A DNA stretch of 42,354 nucleotides. Source: Bacteroidota bacterium (lineage in GTDB: Bacteria; Bacteroidota; Bacteroidia; Bacteroidales; GCA-2711565). The stretch covers positions 1 to 42,354 of the forward strand of contig PIVJ01000016.1 of assembly GCA_003353955.1 (NCBI GenBank), written 5' to 3'. A model generated the notes under the pieces. The model was given only the letters and a program-made list of their open reading frames with translations. It was not told the DNA's origin and made no database searches. Position numbers and translations under genes: made by a program. Below are positions 25,138 to 33,788 of the stretch, one piece after another. Every line of letters starts with the position of its first letter. Position 1 is the first letter of the stretch.

Positions 25138-26379
25138 TTAAAATAAACCAAACGCAAATAAGATACTTTTAGCTCCAAGCGCAATCATGATCAGAACGAT
25201 AATTGCTCCTAGCACATTTTGAAATAGTTTATTGGTATGATTGTTTAATATCTTTGTGCTGTTCATAATTATCAATAGGTAAATTGCGATAACGGGTAAT
25301 AAAATGCCGTTGGTTATTTGAGCAAATACGATTGCATTAATCGGATTAATACCAGTTGCGGAAAAGATTACACCTATAAAAAGAATAATCATCCAAACTG
25401 CTTTAAATCGAAATGATTTTAAATCTATTTTCCATCCCAATATTCCTGAGGTTGCATAGGCTGCAGCTAAAGGAGCAGTTATTGCTGAAGAAATTCCGGC
25501 TGCAAATAATCCTATCGACATAAATATTCCTGCCCAATCACCCAATAAGGGTGTGAGTTGACTTGCCAAATCTGATGCTCCTTTAATTTCTGCTCCGGTT
25601 CCATAAAAAGCGACGGCAGATGTAATAACGATCGACATAGAAATCATTCCACCTAACAGTACTGCCAAAATTAAATCGAAACGGGCAAATTTAAGATCAG
25701 CTCTATTTTTCCATTTTTCCTGCACTATTGATGAATGCAAGAATAAATTATAGGGAACAACTGTTGTTCCTATTAAACCTATAAGCATTAATACCCCGCC
25801 TCCAGGTATACTTGGTATAAATATTCCTTTTAAAATTGGTATCAGTTCAGGGCCAATGATAATCATGGTGGAAATAAATGAAATACTCATTAAAAGAACG
25901 AGGGTAATTAGTGCCCTTTCAAGGTATTTATAGCTTCCAAAGATAAGTAAGAAAAAAGCCAGTAATCCAATAATGGGTCCCCAAATTTTGATGGTTCCAA
26001 GACCTAGTAGATAAACTGTAGATAAACCGGTAATTTCTTCCATCCCAAGTGCAGCTCCTAATATGTTACCCGTTTCGTAGGCTGCATTTCCAATAAAAAT
26101 GGCGGATAATACCAAAATAATTGAAAGAATTTTTGTTATCGGTTGTTGTAAATGCATCCGTAAGGCTTGACCTAATCCTAATTTGCCAATGATCCCTAAA
26201 CGTGCTGACATCTCCTGAAGAACGATGGTAGCGATCACTGAGAACAATAAGCCCCATAACAATGCATATCCAAAGCCTGCTCCCGATAAGGTACAGGTCG
26301 TGATTGTTCCCGGTCCAATGAAAGCGGCTGTAACTAGTATTCCGGGGCCAATTGATTTTAATTTCTTGGCAATTTTCAT
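25138..26379 (-). CDS. Nramp-family transporter lacking metal-binding motifs (YcsG-like)
   Basis: The 413-aa product has about eleven membrane helices in the APC/Nramp fold. The start MKIAKKLKSIGPGILV at 26379 is used; the extra 15 upstream codons are not Nramp-like. In true Nramps helix 1 carries DPGN and helix 6 carries MPH, which bind Mn or Fe. Here these read IGPGTITTC and VVPYNLFLHSS, so the Asp, Asn, Met and His are all replaced. Together with its place at the head of the pxpABC operon, like ycsG in B. subtilis, this points to an organic substrate, perhaps 5-oxoproline, rather than a metal. That is inference. Confidence 0.8.
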   Translation of the reverse strand: MKIAKKLKSIGPGILVTAAFIGPGTITTCTLSGAGFGYALLWGLLFSVIATIVLQEMSARLGIIGKLGLGQALRMHLQQPITKILSIILVLSAIFIGNAAYETGNILGAALGMEEITGLSTVYLLGLGTIKIWGPIIGLLAFFLLIFGSYKYLERALITLVLLMSISFISTMIIIGPELIPILKGIFIPSIPGGGVLMLIGLIGTTVVPYNLFLHSSIVQEKWKNRADLKFARFDLILAVLLGGMISMSIVITSAVAFYGTGAEIKGASDLASQLTPLLGDWAGIFMSIGLFAAGISSAITAPLAAAYATSGILGWKIDLKSFRFKAVWMIILFIGVIFSATGINPINAIVFAQITNGILLPVIAIYLLIIMNSTKILNNHTNKLFQNVLGAIIVLIMIALGAKSILFAFGLF

Positions 26380-26498
26380 TTGAATTGTAGCTTTAATGAG
26401 AGAATAAAAATACGGAATTCCCACTTATCTTTTATATACAATCTTTACAGAATATTGGTATTAAACAAATATCAGTGGATGAGGCATGAATTAGCCGT

Positions 26499-26506
26499 TA
26501 TATTTG
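26499..26506 (+). promoter_or_regulatory. -7 promoter element for the truncated arginase-family gene
   Basis: TATATTTG matches TAnnTTTG, 24 bp before the ATG at 26531; the promoter survives although the gene is broken. Confidence 0.45.
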
Positions 26507-26530
26507 TGTTTGTTATCACAATTTCCCTAT

Positions 26531-26761
26531 ATGAAAAATATAAATTTATTAGGCCTTCCTTTTGATGGAAAATCAAGTTGTTTGAAAGGGGCAGCTGAAG
26601 CACCAAAACATATTAGAGAGAATCTCTACAATGGCTCTTCTAATTATATGACAGAGGGTGGTGTGAATATACTGGAAGATATTAAGTATACTGATAAGGG
26701 CGATTTGCTTATATCCGATTATCATAAAATATCTGATCAAATAAATGATGTGATGGAATAA
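26531..26761 (+). pseudogene. Arginase/agmatinase-family protein, N-terminal stump
   Basis: The 76 codons match the start of the ureohydrolase family: NINLLGLPFDGKSSCLKGAAEAPKHIRE, then the SSNYMTEGG and DKGD landmarks. Full proteins have about 290 residues with the metal-binding GGDH, DAHxD and SxDxDxxDP motifs; all are missing. The stop codon TAA at 26759-26761 is supplied by the edge of repeat copy C. It had its own promoter and correct ATG, so the gene was intact before the rearrangement. Confidence 0.75.
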
Positions 26762-26883
26762 AGCTCCCCGCCGCAAGCGGACGGGCTATCATGGTGGATT
26801 CTATTTTATTTCGCCCAAAGGGGCGGGGAATATCACTTCGCCTAATTAATTTTGTTTCACAAAACCAAGGTCTCACTGATTTA
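26757..26883 (-). repeat. Dispersed repeat family, copy C
   Basis: On the minus strand it runs from TAAATCAGTGAGACC through CAAAATTAATTAGGCGAAGTGA to GC-rich palindromes matching those of copy B and ends GGGGAGCTTTATT. It lacks the ~30-bp segment with the invertible core. Broken genes lie on both sides. Confidence 0.85.
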
Positions 26884-26891
26884 AAATTAGA

Positions 26892-27032
26892 AATCTAATC
26901 TTCCATTAAAGGTAATCTGTTGCTGCTTTTCTCTCTTTCCGGATTTCTTTTCTTATCTTTATTAAGATCTTACCCATACGAAACATTGAGAATAAAAAAT
27001 GACATAATTGATAACGATACTAATTTCTTCAT
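26892..27032 (-). pseudogene. Remnant of a small secreted protein
   Basis: From the ATG at 27030-27032 the frame gives a 20-residue signal peptide (MKKLVSLSIMSFFILNVSYG), then a TAA (26970-26972), and continues in the same frame with a highly charged stretch (DLNKDKKRNPEREKSSN) to a TAG at the border of repeat C. A perfect signal peptide followed by an early stop suggests a secreted protein broken by a point mutation and cut short near the repeat. No family is recognised. Confidence 0.4.
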
Positions 27033-27046
27033 AATTTTCTTTTATT

Positions 27047-27664
27047 CTAAAATGCAAAGCCAAAGCCAACATTAACAAGCAATCCAGTTGTTAATTCAGC
27101 AAGCATTTCCCTTTCATATGTTGCCATAGTTTGATCAGGGAAATGAACTTCAGCAGATACTGTACTTGGCAATGGATTGAAAGAGAATCCTATTTCAGGT
27201 CGGAAATAAATTAATCCACCCCATTTTGCACCAATTTTCAGATTAAGCGTGTTCATTCTTGGTTTGGCAGTTGCTGATCCAATTACTTCACTTGTCTCTT
27301 TAGATTCAGCCTTAAAAGTTAAATCCAGACTCATGTTAGTGTAGCTTAAGGAACCGTAAAGTCCTTTTCCCTCCTTGAAAAAGTAATAATTCACTCCTAT
27401 CTCAAAATATGAAAACTCCAAATTATCATCTATATCAGCTTGTTCAAGTTCAAGTAAATTCTCAAATGAAAGAGATGAATAATCAATCATGAAAGATATT
27501 CTTTTATCAGCTAATGGTGTAACAAATTCAATATTGCCTGATAAAAGATTCGGGAATCCCACTTTGGCTCCAATACGGAAAGGTTTTTCCTGAGCACTTA
27601 ATTGGGTTGTAGTTATTACTATGAGTACAAAAATTGCAATGGTTCTAATGATATTCTTTTTCAT
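27047..27664 (-). CDS. Small outer-membrane beta-barrel protein, unknown function
   Basis: The 205-aa product has a signal peptide (NIIRTIAIFVLIVITTTQLSA, cleavage before QEKP) and a mature part of alternating strands: PFRIGAKVGFPNLLSG, SYFEIGVNYYFF, GLYGSLSYTNMSL, LNLKIGAKWG and the final LLVNVGFGFAF, ending in Phe. This fits an eight-stranded OmpA/OmpW-size barrel. No close family is recognised. It is a single gene; its upstream gap holds a scrap of the dispersed repeat. Confidence 0.65.
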   Translation of the reverse strand: MKKNIIRTIAIFVLIVITTTQLSAQEKPFRIGAKVGFPNLLSGNIEFVTPLADKRISFMIDYSSLSFENLLELEQADIDDNLEFSYFEIGVNYYFFKEGKGLYGSLSYTNMSLDLTFKAESKETSEVIGSATAKPRMNTLNLKIGAKWGGLIYFRPEIGFSFNPLPSTVSAEVHFPDQTMATYEREMLAELTTGLLVNVGFGFAF

Positions 27665-27802
27665 GGTAATATTGTGTTATGAATTAATAATTGTGATTAC
27701 TGATAACAAGATATTCAAAGATCGGCAAATAATAATCTTTATGCAAATGAATGTGATTTATTTGTGAAGAATTGAGAATGAAGAAGTAGCTTATGTGTAA
27801 TT

Positions 27803-27822
27803 AAATCAACGTCTCACTGATT
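27803..27822 (-). repeat. Dispersed repeat family, 20-bp scrap D
   Basis: The minus strand reads AATCAGTGAGACGTTGATTT, identical to the first part of copies A and B; nothing else of the element remains. Confidence 0.6.
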
Positions 27823-27977
27823 CAAAGGGGTAATTTGAAGAAAATTCTTTACCCTCTTTTCTCAACTCAGCCGAATGAAAGAGGGTGGAGCAACATTTGT
27901 TCTTAATATTTGTAGGAAATCAATCAAGTTAGTATAATTAGTACATATTCTGTTGGCTGATTGTGTAAAAAAAAATC

Positions 27978-27985
27978 TATTTTTG
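27978..27985 (+). promoter_or_regulatory. Promoter of the lipoprotein gene (-33 TTG and -7 TATTTTTG)
   Basis: TATTTTTG matches TAnnTTTG and a TTG at 27953-27955 lies 22 bp upstream, the spacing expected for Bacteroidota promoters. The ATG is 58 bp downstream. Confidence 0.55.
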
Positions 27986-28043
27986 GCGGCGCAGAATGTG
28001 ATGCAAAACGTTAATAAAACTTCTTTAATTTTAAATTAACATT

Positions 28044-28772
28044 ATGAAAGTTACTAATCCCATACTATTAATTCTTTTAATTATGTCTGTAATGTCTTGT
28101 AATTCAAGATCGATGCAGCCCGATACTATAAAAGTAGTGTCAACAGAAGAGGCGAGTGGACAGCATAAAGCCAAGGTTGAAGAAGTTGTCCAAACGTCAA
28201 TGTATACATATCTCAGGGTAACAGAGAATGATGGCGAATCGTGGGTTGCGATTTCAAGGCAAGATATAGAGATTGGTCAAACTGTGTATTTCAAAGATGG
28301 CCTGACTATGCGAGATTTTCAAAGTAAGGAATTGAACAAAACTTTTGACTTGGTTTATTTTTTACAAGAAATCTTTTTTGAGCCTTCTGCACCAATAATG
28401 CCAACTCATGAATCTGGTGCTCCTCACGGAATGCTTGCTGGTGCAGAACAAGCAAGGATAGAGGTTGAACTTGCCGAAGGGGGTATTCGAATCGCTGAAT
28501 TATTTGATGACCCTGCTATGTATGAAGGGAAAATTGTAAAAATTAGTGGCGTTATTGTAAAGTATAATGAAGAAATAATGGGCACAAATTGGATTCATAT
28601 TCAGGATGGAACAGTATCTGATAATGGATTTGATTTAACCATCACCACGAATACAAACCTGACAAAGGGTGATGTCATTACAGTTGAAGGCGTGATTACG
28701 CTCAATAAAGATTTTGGTGCCGGTTATGTTTATGACGTCATCATCGAAGGTGCAAAAATTCTTGCTAATTAG
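28044..28772 (+). CDS. NrfJ-like/OB-fold lipoprotein
   Basis: The 242-aa product is a lipoprotein: short hydrophobic signal with lipobox VMSC (C19). Residues ~42-110 (KVEEVVQTSMYTYLRVTENDGESWVAI, VYFKDGLTMRDFQSKELNKTFD) match the NrfJ-related domain, found near c-type cytochrome systems. Residues ~140-240 form a second OB-like barrel (GKIVKISGVIVKYNEEIMGTNWIHIQDG, GDVITVEGVI). Both are small beta-barrels that may hold metal or protein partners; the function is not established. Its stop overlaps the end of the convergent amidase gene by 8 bp. Confidence 0.65.
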   Translation: MKVTNPILLILLIMSVMSCNSRSMQPDTIKVVSTEEASGQHKAKVEEVVQTSMYTYLRVTENDGESWVAISRQDIEIGQTVYFKDGLTMRDFQSKELNKTFDLVYFLQEIFFEPSAPIMPTHESGAPHGMLAGAEQARIEVELAEGGIRIAELFDDPAMYEGKIVKISGVIVKYNEEIMGTNWIHIQDGTVSDNGFDLTITTNTNLTKGDVITVEGVITLNKDFGAGYVYDVIIEGAKILAN

Positions 28773-29766
28773 AATTATCATCTTTATAATCTTGGATCAA
28801 ACCTTCAAGCAACCAGTTGGCTAAAGCCTGACGGTTATCAGAAATCATAAACCTTTTTTGATTTTGTTGATGATTCATATTTCCTAATTCCATGAAAGTG
28901 GCCGTGGGATAAGTGTTATGCAACACATATAAATTCCTTGTAGAAACTGTACCGTCATATCCTCTGTTCGGTTGATGCTCATGATACTTTTCTTTCAATT
29001 TGTTTAATAAAATAGTAGAAAGTTTTTTTCCGCTTTTACTGCTGCCATCATAATAAAAATATACATCCAGGTTCTCCTTCTTGCTTCTGGAATCCATATG
29101 AATAATAACTATGCGTTGAAATTTTCTTCTGTTAACAAGGTAAAGCTTATTTACCGCATTTGTTCTTTGGCGTAATCTTAATAATTGGTTTCTGGGGATT
29201 TTGTTATTGGGATAACATAATTCATCGTGATCGATGGCTAAATATCGATCATCACGAATACCGTCATTTATATCACGTGTGATCATGTAAACCAATGCTC
29301 CGTGTTGTATCAGGTTTCTAGCCAATCGCAACGTAATATCGTAACAATATTCATCTTCCGGAACGCTCTTCCCTTCAATTGTAGGAATCGCTCCCGGATC
29401 CGGACCACCATGACCGCTTATTAAATAGTATGTAGCTCCTTTTAAGGTCTCATCTTTTATTTCAACCCATTCATTTTCTTTACCGAAAATGGCATAACTC
29501 TTTGCTTTAAGTGAAGTTGGTAAATAGTAAGTTTTACCAATTCTCAACTCATTATTACTGCCAAGTTGCTTTTTATTTATCTCAATAAAGGCATCCATAT
29601 CCTTTGCCGGATCAAGACCGTTTCTTCTCAATAAAGACATGATCCCTTCACCTGAACGGACAGTTGTGGTATTATACTTTATTTGAGAAATAGATGGAAG
29701 TGATAAGCTTAAGAATAGCATAAGTATAATACTCCCTTTTAAAAAACTACATCTGTGTTGGTCCAT
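28765..29766 (-). CDS. N-acetylmuramoyl-L-alanine amidase (Amidase_3)
   Basis: The 333-aa product has a signal peptide (GSIILMLFLSLSLPSIS), a LysM-like segment (~36-85: VRSGEGIMSLLRRNGL to LRIGKTYYLP) and an Amidase_3 domain. Zinc ligands are H119 in ISGHGGPDPGA, E139 in PEDEYCYD and H223 in IHMDSR; the catalytic Glu is E293 in FMELGN. It would cleave the bond between N-acetylmuramic acid and the peptide stem in the periplasm. Its ATG follows the E1 stop codon with no gap (TAAATG), so translation is coupled to a metabolic enzyme. DPGHGG is changed to ISGHGG; the ligand His remains. Confidence 0.85.
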   Translation of the reverse strand: MDQHRCSFLKGSIILMLFLSLSLPSISQIKYNTTTVRSGEGIMSLLRRNGLDPAKDMDAFIEINKKQLGSNNELRIGKTYYLPTSLKAKSYAIFGKENEWVEIKDETLKGATYYLISGHGGPDPGAIPTIEGKSVPEDEYCYDITLRLARNLIQHGALVYMITRDINDGIRDDRYLAIDHDELCYPNNKIPRNQLLRLRQRTNAVNKLYLVNRRKFQRIVIIHMDSRSKKENLDVYFYYDGSSKSGKKLSTILLNKLKEKYHEHQPNRGYDGTVSTRNLYVLHNTYPTATFMELGNMNHQQNQKRFMISDNRQALANWLLEGLIQDYKDDNSN

Positions 29767-32190
29767 TTAAAAAATCTTTGGATATTTCTCAGGGTGATAT
29801 TCGTGCATCATATTGTAAACCGAATCAAAAACGTCTTCGGCATTTGGATTTGAGAAATAATCACCATCGGTACTATAGGCGGCTCTATGGGCTTGAGCAG
29901 TTAACGTTCTGGGTTCGGCATCTAAAAAGCAGAAGGCATTTTGCTCATCCAGCACTTTTTGCATCATATAGGCTGTAGCACCCCCGGGTACATCTTCATC
30001 AAAAAATAAAACCTTAGCTGTTTTTTTTATTGATTTAGTGATGCTATGATTGTTATCGAAAGGCAATAAAGATTGAACATCGATCAACTCCACATTGATA
30101 TCAAAATCCTTTAATTGATTTACCGCATCTTCAGCAATCCTCACACAAGACCCATAAGTGACTAATGTAATGTCGTTCCCTTTTATTAGGATTTCAGCTG
30201 CCCCGGGTTTTATTTTAAACGTTCCAAAATTTGATGGTAATCGTTCTTTAATTCGATACGCATTTAAGGGTTCAATAATAATTGCCGGTTCATCGGAAGC
30301 AAGCATGGTATTGTAAAATCCGGCTGCTTGGGTCATATTTCTTGGAACTAATAGATTCATGCCTCTCACAGAGTTTATTACCATACTCAATGGTGATCCT
30401 GAATGCCATATTCCTTCCAGTCGATGGCCACGTGTTCGAACAATCAGTGGTGCTTTCTGAGTGCCGCGCGTGCGATATAGTAAAGTCGACAGATCATCAC
30501 TTAATAATTGCAGACCATAAAGTAAATAATCAAAATATTGTATTTCAGCGATTGGCCGTAACCCACGCATGGCCATCCCGATTCCCTGGCCAATGATGGT
30601 AGCTTCACGTATTCCTGTATCTGAAATTCGCAAATCTCCGTATTTCTTTTGCAAACCTTCGAGTGATTGATTAACCCCTCCAATTTTCCCGACATCTTCA
30701 CCAAAAATCATAGCTTCTTTAATATTCTCAAAGATATGATCGAAGTTCAGTTTTAAAATTTCTCTTCCCGGAACAAGCTGTGCATCCTCTTTGTAGGATG
30801 GACTGACCGCTTCAATGTGACTTACGGATAAACTTGATTCACTGTTTAAATGTGAATGATATTTATCAATACTTCCAACCATCTCTTTAGCTAACCACTT
30901 GGTTACATCAGTTTTAAAAGAGTTGTTCGGATTACTACATGAATTGCATATATGTCGAAGGATTTTTTTCCCGGACGACATTAAGTCTTTATAGATCGGA
31001 TCGCCTATTTTTGAAATTTCTGATTTAATCTCATTAATCTTATCTGTTTTTGTACAGCTGCAGTTGGTAATATCCACTATATTTAAAAATTCTTTCTGTT
31101 TTTCTTTTATAGGTTTTTGAAAATTATTCCAGGCATTTTTTTTCGCTTCTTTTGCCCTTTTATTAGCATTGGTTTCAATTTTGTTTAATTCGTCGGAAGT
31201 AGCTATATTTCCATCTAAAATCCAATTACGAAATAGCATTATGCCATCAAGATCCTTCTCTTGCTGGAGCTGAACTTTTGTTTTATATCGTTCATGAGAT
31301 CCTGAAGTAGAATGTCCTTGGGGCTGTGTAACTTCAGTTATATGGAATAATACAGGCACGTGATCTGTTCTACATTTATCTATTCCTTCCTGATACATTT
31401 TAACCAGGCCAGGATAGTCCCAACCTTTTGCGGTATAAATTAAGATTCCGGCTTTATCCTTTGTCTTTTCGAAGCCTTTTAATATTTCGGATATACTTTC
31501 TTTGGTCGTTTGGTATTTGTTGGGAACTGAAATTCCCCAACCATCATCCCAAACCGAAATAGCCATGGGTACCTGTAATACACCAGCTGCATTTACTGTC
31601 TCGAAGAATTGACCTTCGGATGTACTGGCATCGCCAATCGTACCAAAAGCTACTTCATTTCCATTCGTTGAAAAATTGCTTGCATCATCAAGATTATTAA
31701 CATTACGATACACTTTAGAGGCCAAAGCTAATCCTAATAAACGAGGCATTTGACTTGCGGTTGGAGAAGTATCGGCAGCAGAATTCTTTTGTAAGGTTTG
31801 ATTTAACCAATTTCCATCCTGATCAAGGAAAGGAACGGAGAAGTGGTTGTTCATCAATCTGCCAGCTGTACCCGGATTAAAATTCTGATCGGTATCTCCG
31901 TAAAGCTGGGCAAAAAATTCTTCCAACTTCATCATGCCGCTGGCAAACATAAATGTTTGATCCCGATAATAACCTGATCGCCAATCGCCTTTCTGAAATA
32001 CCTTTGCCATGGCTAATTGAGGAATTTCTTTACCGTCGCCAAAAATACCGAATTTGGCTTTGCCGGTTAATACTTCTCTTCGCCCCATCAAACTAACCTG
32101 CCTGCTTTCATTCGCAATTCGGTAGTCGTTCAGAATTTCTTGTTTAGATATATTTTTTAGGATTTTGTTCCGTGCCAACTCTTTTGTCAT
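29767..32190 (-). CDS. 2-oxoacid dehydrogenase E1, fused alpha and beta subunits
   Basis: The 807-aa product joins both E1 subunits of a branched-chain/2-oxoacid dehydrogenase complex. The alpha half (1-~450) has YRDQTF, MNNHFS and the ThDP motif GDASTSEG (186-193). A linker of ~100 residues with several cysteines (CSCTK, HICNSC) leads to the beta half with EDVGKIGG, the transketolase-type region and a C-terminal domain. It decarboxylates 2-oxoacids, such as those from Val, Leu and Ile, and passes the acyl group to E2; E2 and E3 are not in the window. I start at MTKELARNK (32190), since the 68 codons before it are not protein-like and TAATTTTG at 32217-32224 is a fitting promoter. Confidence 0.88.
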   Translation of the reverse strand: MTKELARNKILKNISKQEILNDYRIANESRQVSLMGRREVLTGKAKFGIFGDGKEIPQLAMAKVFQKGDWRSGYYRDQTFMFASGMMKLEEFFAQLYGDTDQNFNPGTAGRLMNNHFSVPFLDQDGNWLNQTLQKNSAADTSPTASQMPRLLGLALASKVYRNVNNLDDASNFSTNGNEVAFGTIGDASTSEGQFFETVNAAGVLQVPMAISVWDDGWGISVPNKYQTTKESISEILKGFEKTKDKAGILIYTAKGWDYPGLVKMYQEGIDKCRTDHVPVLFHITEVTQPQGHSTSGSHERYKTKVQLQQEKDLDGIMLFRNWILDGNIATSDELNKIETNANKRAKEAKKNAWNNFQKPIKEKQKEFLNIVDITNCSCTKTDKINEIKSEISKIGDPIYKDLMSSGKKILRHICNSCSNPNNSFKTDVTKWLAKEMVGSIDKYHSHLNSESSLSVSHIEAVSPSYKEDAQLVPGREILKLNFDHIFENIKEAMIFGEDVGKIGGVNQSLEGLQKKYGDLRISDTGIREATIIGQGIGMAMRGLRPIAEIQYFDYLLYGLQLLSDDLSTLLYRTRGTQKAPLIVRTRGHRLEGIWHSGSPLSMVINSVRGMNLLVPRNMTQAAGFYNTMLASDEPAIIIEPLNAYRIKERLPSNFGTFKIKPGAAEILIKGNDITLVTYGSCVRIAEDAVNQLKDFDINVELIDVQSLLPFDNNHSITKSIKKTAKVLFFDEDVPGGATAYMMQKVLDEQNAFCFLDAEPRTLTAQAHRAAYSTDGDYFSNPNAEDVFDSVYNMMHEYHPEKYPKIF

Positions 32191-32872
32191 TTGATTATTT
32201 ATGTTTCCGAATAACGCAAAATTAATTAAAATGATTTTAAATAAAAATCCGTATCCCAAATTACTTATAAAAGTTGTTTGAAGTTGCCTAATTAAAATGA
32301 CACAAGAAACTATTATATTCAACAGTCTTCTCCAATGAATGCGCATCATGGTGGTTTCCTGAGATTGCTTCACTGCAAGCCAGTGGGATACCACGGCTAT
32401 CTGTTAAAATAAACAGACCATTCTTTCTTCTCAATATTCAACGTTTGACAACTTCTATGAGTACTTTGAAGATTATGACAGTTAAACTAATGGTTCTTTT
32501 TATACTCTAGGAATTATTTTAAGGTGCTTTTATACAATCTCTATCAACAAATAACTTTAAAACATAGGCAAGTGCGACATATGATATGGAAGGCATCCTT
32601 CAAGATTCTACTAAGATTACTTTGCAATTGCAATATGAAAATGATGGAAATACTATATATGGTGATTGTAATTTGATGCAAATTACAATGCTTCACAAAA
32701 AATATATTACATTTGGCAAACAGTGCTAAATATGAATATGATAGCAATAAATAAACATAGTAGTAAGTTGATAAATTGGAGTGTTAAAGTGCCAAACACA
32801 CTATGTTTCAGTCGTTATTTCTTATTAAAATAAGAATAAAAATATTACCTTATTAACTAAAATTAAAATATT
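32191..32872. other. E1-cytochrome b intergenic region
   Basis: The E1 promoter element TAATTTTG is at 32217-32224 on the minus strand. The rest is AT-rich and without a recognised gene; a weak 47-codon frame is listed separately at 32586-32729. No terminator or clear promoter was seen for the cytochrome gene. Confidence 0.5.
32586..32729 (+). CDS. Possible small ORF or gene scrap, unknown
   Basis: A 47-codon frame from ATG at 32586 gives a product with alternating residues (STKITLQLQYENDGNTIYGD) and the end HKKYITFGKQC. The frame upstream is closed by TAG after 6 codons. Composition looks protein-like and may be the C-terminal end of a lost gene. I do not recognise it. Confidence 0.2.
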   Translation: MEGILQDSTKITLQLQYENDGNTIYGDCNLMQITMLHKKYITFGKQC

Positions 32873-33583
32873 ATGAGAACATATATTTGGACATTTCCAA
32901 CTAGGATATTTCATTGGTTATTAGCCATTGGATTTGCAATTTCCTACATTTTAGGAGATTTTGACAATCTTGAAAGTTTGCATTTTGCTTTCGGTGCTTT
33001 TGTTGGCACATTGATATTTTTTAGACTTTTATTCGGGTTATTTGGACCAAAATATTCAAGCTTTAAAGATTTTCCCATTGGATTGAAAAATCAGGAAGAG
33101 TTTATTACGACATATTTTTCAAAAACAAAAATATATACAGGACATAATCCTTTAGCATCTGTAATTATGTTGGTAATTCTTTTCGTTGGATTTATGTGTG
33201 GTATTTCTGGCTTCTTTTTATACGCAATGGAGAACAACATAGTAAGTATTGGAGTGAACGAAGATTTTCTTGAAGAATCACACGAGGTGCTAGCAAATCT
33301 TCTTTTGATTTTAGTAGGTATTCATTTATTAGGGATACTAGGAGAAATATTGTTTCATGGAAAAACGGGTACACTTCAATCAATTTTTACGGGATATAAA
33401 AATATTGAAACTAAAAGTGCCAAGTTAAATGGTTTCCATAAAGCATTTGTTTTATTATGGTTTATAGTTCCATTTTATATTTTTTATTTGGCTTATGGAC
33501 TACAAGTTAATTCAAAAAACAAAGAAAACAAGATTAAAAATAATGAACACTATGAGCATGATAAACATGATGATGATGATTAA
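32873..33583 (+). CDS. Cytochrome b561-type membrane protein
   Basis: The 236-aa product is a four-to-five-helix cytochrome b/b6 domain protein. FPTRIFHWLLAIGFAISYI opens helix 1. Histidines that could bind two haems are H14, H37 (LHFAFGAFVG), H137 (ESHEVLANLLL) and H151 (VGIHLLGIL). This family passes electrons between quinol and cytochrome c or hydrogenase partners. The C-terminal tail after the last helix is charged and ends HYEHDKHDDDD, a His/Asp-rich stretch that may bind metal. No partner cytochrome or hydrogenase gene lies next to it. Confidence 0.75.
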   Translation: MRTYIWTFPTRIFHWLLAIGFAISYILGDFDNLESLHFAFGAFVGTLIFFRLLFGLFGPKYSSFKDFPIGLKNQEEFITTYFSKTKIYTGHNPLASVIMLVILFVGFMCGISGFFLYAMENNIVSIGVNEDFLEESHEVLANLLLILVGIHLLGILGEILFHGKTGTLQSIFTGYKNIETKSAKLNGFHKAFVLLWFIVPFYIFYLAYGLQVNSKNKENKIKNNEHYEHDKHDDDD

Positions 33584-33788
33584 TAGCAAGGGCAGTCGTT
33601 GCACAACCCTATAAAATCAAGACCAGGTGTCTGTATTAACCGAAAAGTATACCTCTATTTCAATCCAAAAGCATAGCTTTTTAGTTAAATCAGTTAGATT
33701 TTTGACAATTTTATTAATAATAGCTTACTCAAGTGTGTGGTATTCAAGTAATTCGACTTAACGCCTTTAATCAAACGAAAAAAATGTT
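33584..33788. other. Intergenic region with transposon-end-like repeat
   Basis: Apart from the repeat at 33634-33684 no feature is seen. TTAAATCAGT follows directly after the repeat (33687-33696), the same sequence that opens the dispersed repeat family. Confidence 0.4.
33634..33684 (+). repeat. Transposon-end-like repeat, copy 2
   Basis: It reads TTAACCGAAAAGTATACC, TCTATTTCAATCC, AAAAGCATAGC and differs from copy 1 (432-485, minus strand) at only a handful of positions over about 50 bp. Both copies are solo ends with no transposase gene beside them. Confidence 0.55.

Larger units (their letters stand above)
27665..28043. other. Divergent intergenic region with repeat scrap D
   Basis: No gene is seen. 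It contains 20 bp of the dispersed repeat at 27803-27822, a long-loop stem ACCCTCTTT/AAAGAGGGT (about 27851-27886), and a promoter element at 27978-27985. Confidence 0.6.

Noticed and set aside
26066-26257. Minus-strand 63-aa frame in the transporter gene
   Set aside because: It is a shadow frame of the Nramp-like coding sequence.
30282-30704. Frames on both strands inside the E1 gene
   Set aside because: They overlap the conserved beta domain of E1 and show no domain of their own.
32191-32394. N-terminal extension of E1
   Set aside because: The 68 residues do not resemble E1 and a promoter element lies inside them.
32544-32747. Minus-strand 67-aa frame
   Set aside because: Low-complexity Ile/Leu/Cys-rich sequence without promoter; the plus-strand frame looks more protein-like, though it too is weak.
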